Source of the DNA: Rhyacophila brunnea
Taxonomy: Eukaryota > Arthropoda > Insecta > Trichoptera > Rhyacophilidae
Assembly (NCBI GenBank): GCA_022495005.1
Contig: JAGYXB010000028.1
Location: 62,001 to 126,000 of the forward strand
DNA length: 64,000 nt
Reading direction: 5' to 3'
A model generated the notes under the pieces. That model did no database searches, was not told where the DNA came from, and saw only the letters and a program-made list of their open reading frames with translations. The translations under genes and the position numbers were made by a program. Below are positions 61,581 to 64,000 of the stretch, piece after piece (the stretch's first letter is position 1; each line of letters opens with the position of its first letter).

Positions 61581-62499
61581 TGACTTAACTGTGTACACAC
61601 CCGGCCAGTGCTCGAAATGGAAAATTTCACGAACAGGAACGCTCTATAATTTTCCGAAAAAACGGTATGCTTAATTTTTTTCTTTACATACGTACGTACG
61701 TTGGATGTATAAATGCAAAAATAAACTTTGAACTTCTTACGTGGATATATATTGAGCAAGTGGGCAAGGATTTTCAGCGCCGCAGGCGAAAGAACCTCGT
61801 CTCAACATAATCAGCAGGCATGTTACTTCTACCACCACTCGTCACTGCTTATAACTTATATTACTGTCTCATTTGGGATAGTTCAGTTTGTTAATTAATT
61901 AAACTTAAAAACAACATATCCACATACCTACCATAAAGATTCAAATTAAAAATTAATTTACATATAACAAATTTTACAGATTATAGATTCAAGACGAGCA
62001 CAGAATATTTTAAAAAAAATCAAAGAAATAGTATTAAAATAGTGTTTAAAAATAAAGAAATAGATGCAGCAACTATTAGAAAAAATAGTAAGTACCTATA
62101 CAGAGACGAGTAAATACAAAATTTATACAGTACATATCTGTACACCGATAGAGCTAACTACGCCATTTAATTATTTAAGAAGTTATAAAACAAAGAATTA
62201 TAATTATTATAATTATAAAAAATCGTTCACATAAACTCGTTCTCAAGCAGGAGGAATATACCAATATCCGAAGCAATTTGGTTGAAAACAGTGTGTAAGC
62301 GTTCTTAAGATAAATCAATCGGATAAAACCATGGATGGCATCCACACAGCTTCAAACAAAGGATCCTCAAAGATTTCTTTTGAACCTTCTCCACCATAAG
62401 GGCCATTAGGCCATACTTACTTCTAAGAAAAGCTTCAAGCCATCATCACCAAACTACGTAATTATAGCATTTTAAATTACCAATGGTGTATCATTAATT
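61581..62499. other. No gene recognised
   Basis: AT-rich intergenic DNA with no supported ORF or RNA. Confidence 0.4.
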
Positions 62500-62507
62500 A
62501 TCGGCTT

Positions 62508-62861
62508 TTGAGGTTTGAGAATCGATATCTCCGCCGAATCTTAGGGGTACATTGGTACGACCGCGTTACAAATACCCGAGTTAGTGAGCAGACACAACAG
62601 CCTTTAGTGATTGAAGTTATCACGAAGAGGCGATTTACGTGGCTGGGACACGTATTCCGGATGCCGCCAAAGAGTGCGGCACTTCGTACCCTTGTGGCAC
62701 AGCCTCAAGGGTTCCATCGCCGTGGCCGCCTCTCACTCACCCTGCAGCGGTGCTACAAAAGCGACCTATTTGCTGCAGGTCTGACATGGCGGGAGGCGCA
62801 TGGCGATGGACCGGGGGAAGTGGCGCCAATGCTTGCCCTATGCCCCAATATTAGGACATGA
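62508..62861 (+). mobile_element. LINE endonuclease-RT C-terminal fragment
   Basis: A 117-residue frame: FENRYLRRILGVHWYDRVTN, TRRVSEQT-like segment, VITKRRFTWLGHVFRMPPKS, GRLSLTLQRCYKSDLFAAGL, TWREAHGDG, then stop. 'RR.LG..W.DR..N', 'RR..WLGHV.RM' and 'W...A.....W' are diagnostic of LINE polyprotein tails. The nested copy at 15951-16124 belongs to the same family and keeps the 'MDRGKWRQL' part in frame. Confidence 0.85.
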
Positions 62862-62880
62862 CAGGGTAGAAGAAGAAGTA

Positions 62881-63297
62881 TCATTAATTATATAAGATAA
62901 AACATGACGGAAGGTGCAACTCGAGTTGCTAAACACGCTTCCTATAGAATAATATAAAATTGTCATTAATCAGTAGGTACCTACCTGTATTCAACATTAT
63001 AAGGACTAATATTGTAGTGTATGTATATACCTATACCATAGGCTCCACATCGTGAAGCTGGCCCCCAGGCTAGGATCTTTGGTGGGGCCCCCTTCTTATC
63101 GCTAAGAATAAGGGCAGTATGTACGGGGTAACAATAATCTGTATATTTAGTGTTTTATTGTATATTTTAAAACATTCATACGAATTATGGAGATGTCCAG
63201 TATTGATAAACAATTAAGAATTGTTTCGTATAACCACATAACTATAAATAATAGTATTGTAAGAAAATTCTTTTTTTTACTATTAAAGCAAATTTGT
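62881..63297. other. No gene recognised
   Basis: No supported feature. Confidence 0.4.
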
Positions 63298-63415
63298 GAT
63301 GTGTGTTTATCTCACTTATCTGGTCGATTCGCCTCGCCGGGCTCCTCCTGAGCACGGGCTCCCAGACTAGAGCCCTTTCAGCCCCTCGTTGTGGAGACCA
63401 TGACCTATATGTTAC
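63298..63415 (+). repeat. Dispersed repeat R3, copy B
   Basis: Partner of 13260-13375 (TTTATCTCACTTATCTGGTC ... AGAGCCCTTTCAGCCCCTC). Non-coding. Confidence 0.6.
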
Positions 63416-64000
63416 AATGATGATGCTTTGGTTACCATTATTGTAATATACCTACACTTACCACCTCAGATTAAAGAACTTACCACCGTATTTATTTAAT
63501 CTATGACTACCACCTAAAATTGTTAGATGTCCGCACTGAACACGTACCTACCTAATTTGTGAGTGTATTTTAAACTAAATGATTCAATTTGTGATGTTTG
63601 TCCTTACCTAGTCTCATTATAGTCATTATTATTGCCACGGTGATGAATAATGATAATACAGAACAATAATTTATTATTATGATAGTAATAAAATTTTATT
63701 GGCGGATATTCCTTTTTTTTTAAAACAAATTTACAACAAAAATTAACTAAAAGTTCTCTACATAGTAGGTATCTATTATTTCTATTATTTTTAAAGTAGC
63801 AAGTTACAGCGTATGTAATTATAACACAATAGAAACGTCCCTTAAAAATAAACTAATTACGGTAGGCTATTCAATAGTTTCATACCAAAAACATTTTTGT
63901 AGGAAAATGGCATAATGGTGCATTTATTTATTATTCACTGTAAAAATAAGGGTTTACGACACGTCATAAATATTTTTTAACACGTCGAGTCAATTGTCGA
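63416..64000. other. No gene recognised
   Basis: AT-rich sequence to the end of the window. No ORF of note. Confidence 0.4.

Overview
This window reads as nuclear DNA of a caddisfly (Trichoptera). Its one convincing host gene is a heavy-chain silk fibroin (h-fibroin), occupying about 38.1-55.8 kb on the + strand. The identification rests on three things seen together. First, there is a charged non-repetitive N-terminus of the lepidopteran/trichopteran fibroin type. Second, a huge repetitive core alternates Ser-X phosphorylation-type motifs (SISIE, SVSVE) with Gly-Leu/Gly-His blocks, as in caddisfly underwater silk. Third, a short C-terminus ends in spaced cysteines (KPHC...NGNC), the type that binds light-chain fibroin. 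I cannot resolve the family or genus.

Layout: 1-37.7 kb is AT-rich DNA with no recognisable host gene, packed with transposable-element debris. I see tails of several non-LTR retrotransposons, three tRNA-derived SINE families (five, three and two copies), hAT-type elements with 8-bp target duplications, several MITE families with paired terminal inverted repeats, and large fold-back structures. A MITE with long inverted ends (37.72-38.05 kb) lies just before the splice acceptor of the fibroin main exon. The short first exon with the start codon and signal peptide is not confidently located.

From 38.145 to 55.797 kb runs the main fibroin exon. It has about 220 residues of N-terminal domain, about 42 recognisable repeat units (121, 127, 133 or 141 residues, i.e. 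363, 381, 399 or 423 bp) and about 130 residues of C-terminal domain. The repeat core is much richer in G+C than its surroundings and strongly homogenised. The frame is broken at about a dozen places, mostly in short corrupted patches. The ends and the long open stretches between patches are intact, so I favour assembly or consensus error over gene death.

From 55.8 to 64 kb the sequence returns to AT-rich repeat-laden DNA. A candidate poly(A) signal lies about 230 bp past the stop. Next come a DNA element with TIRs (56.32-57.39 kb), a MITE interrupted by a retrotransposon 3' end (57.65-58.25 kb), and a roughly 2.2-kb DNA element carrying a decayed transposase-like gene on the - strand (59.34-61.58 kb). 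A further non-LTR tail lies at 62.5 kb. Apart from the fibroin, the genes present are remnants of mobile elements and do not form an operon or pathway. Coordinates of repeats were set by eye from paired copies and may be off by several bases.
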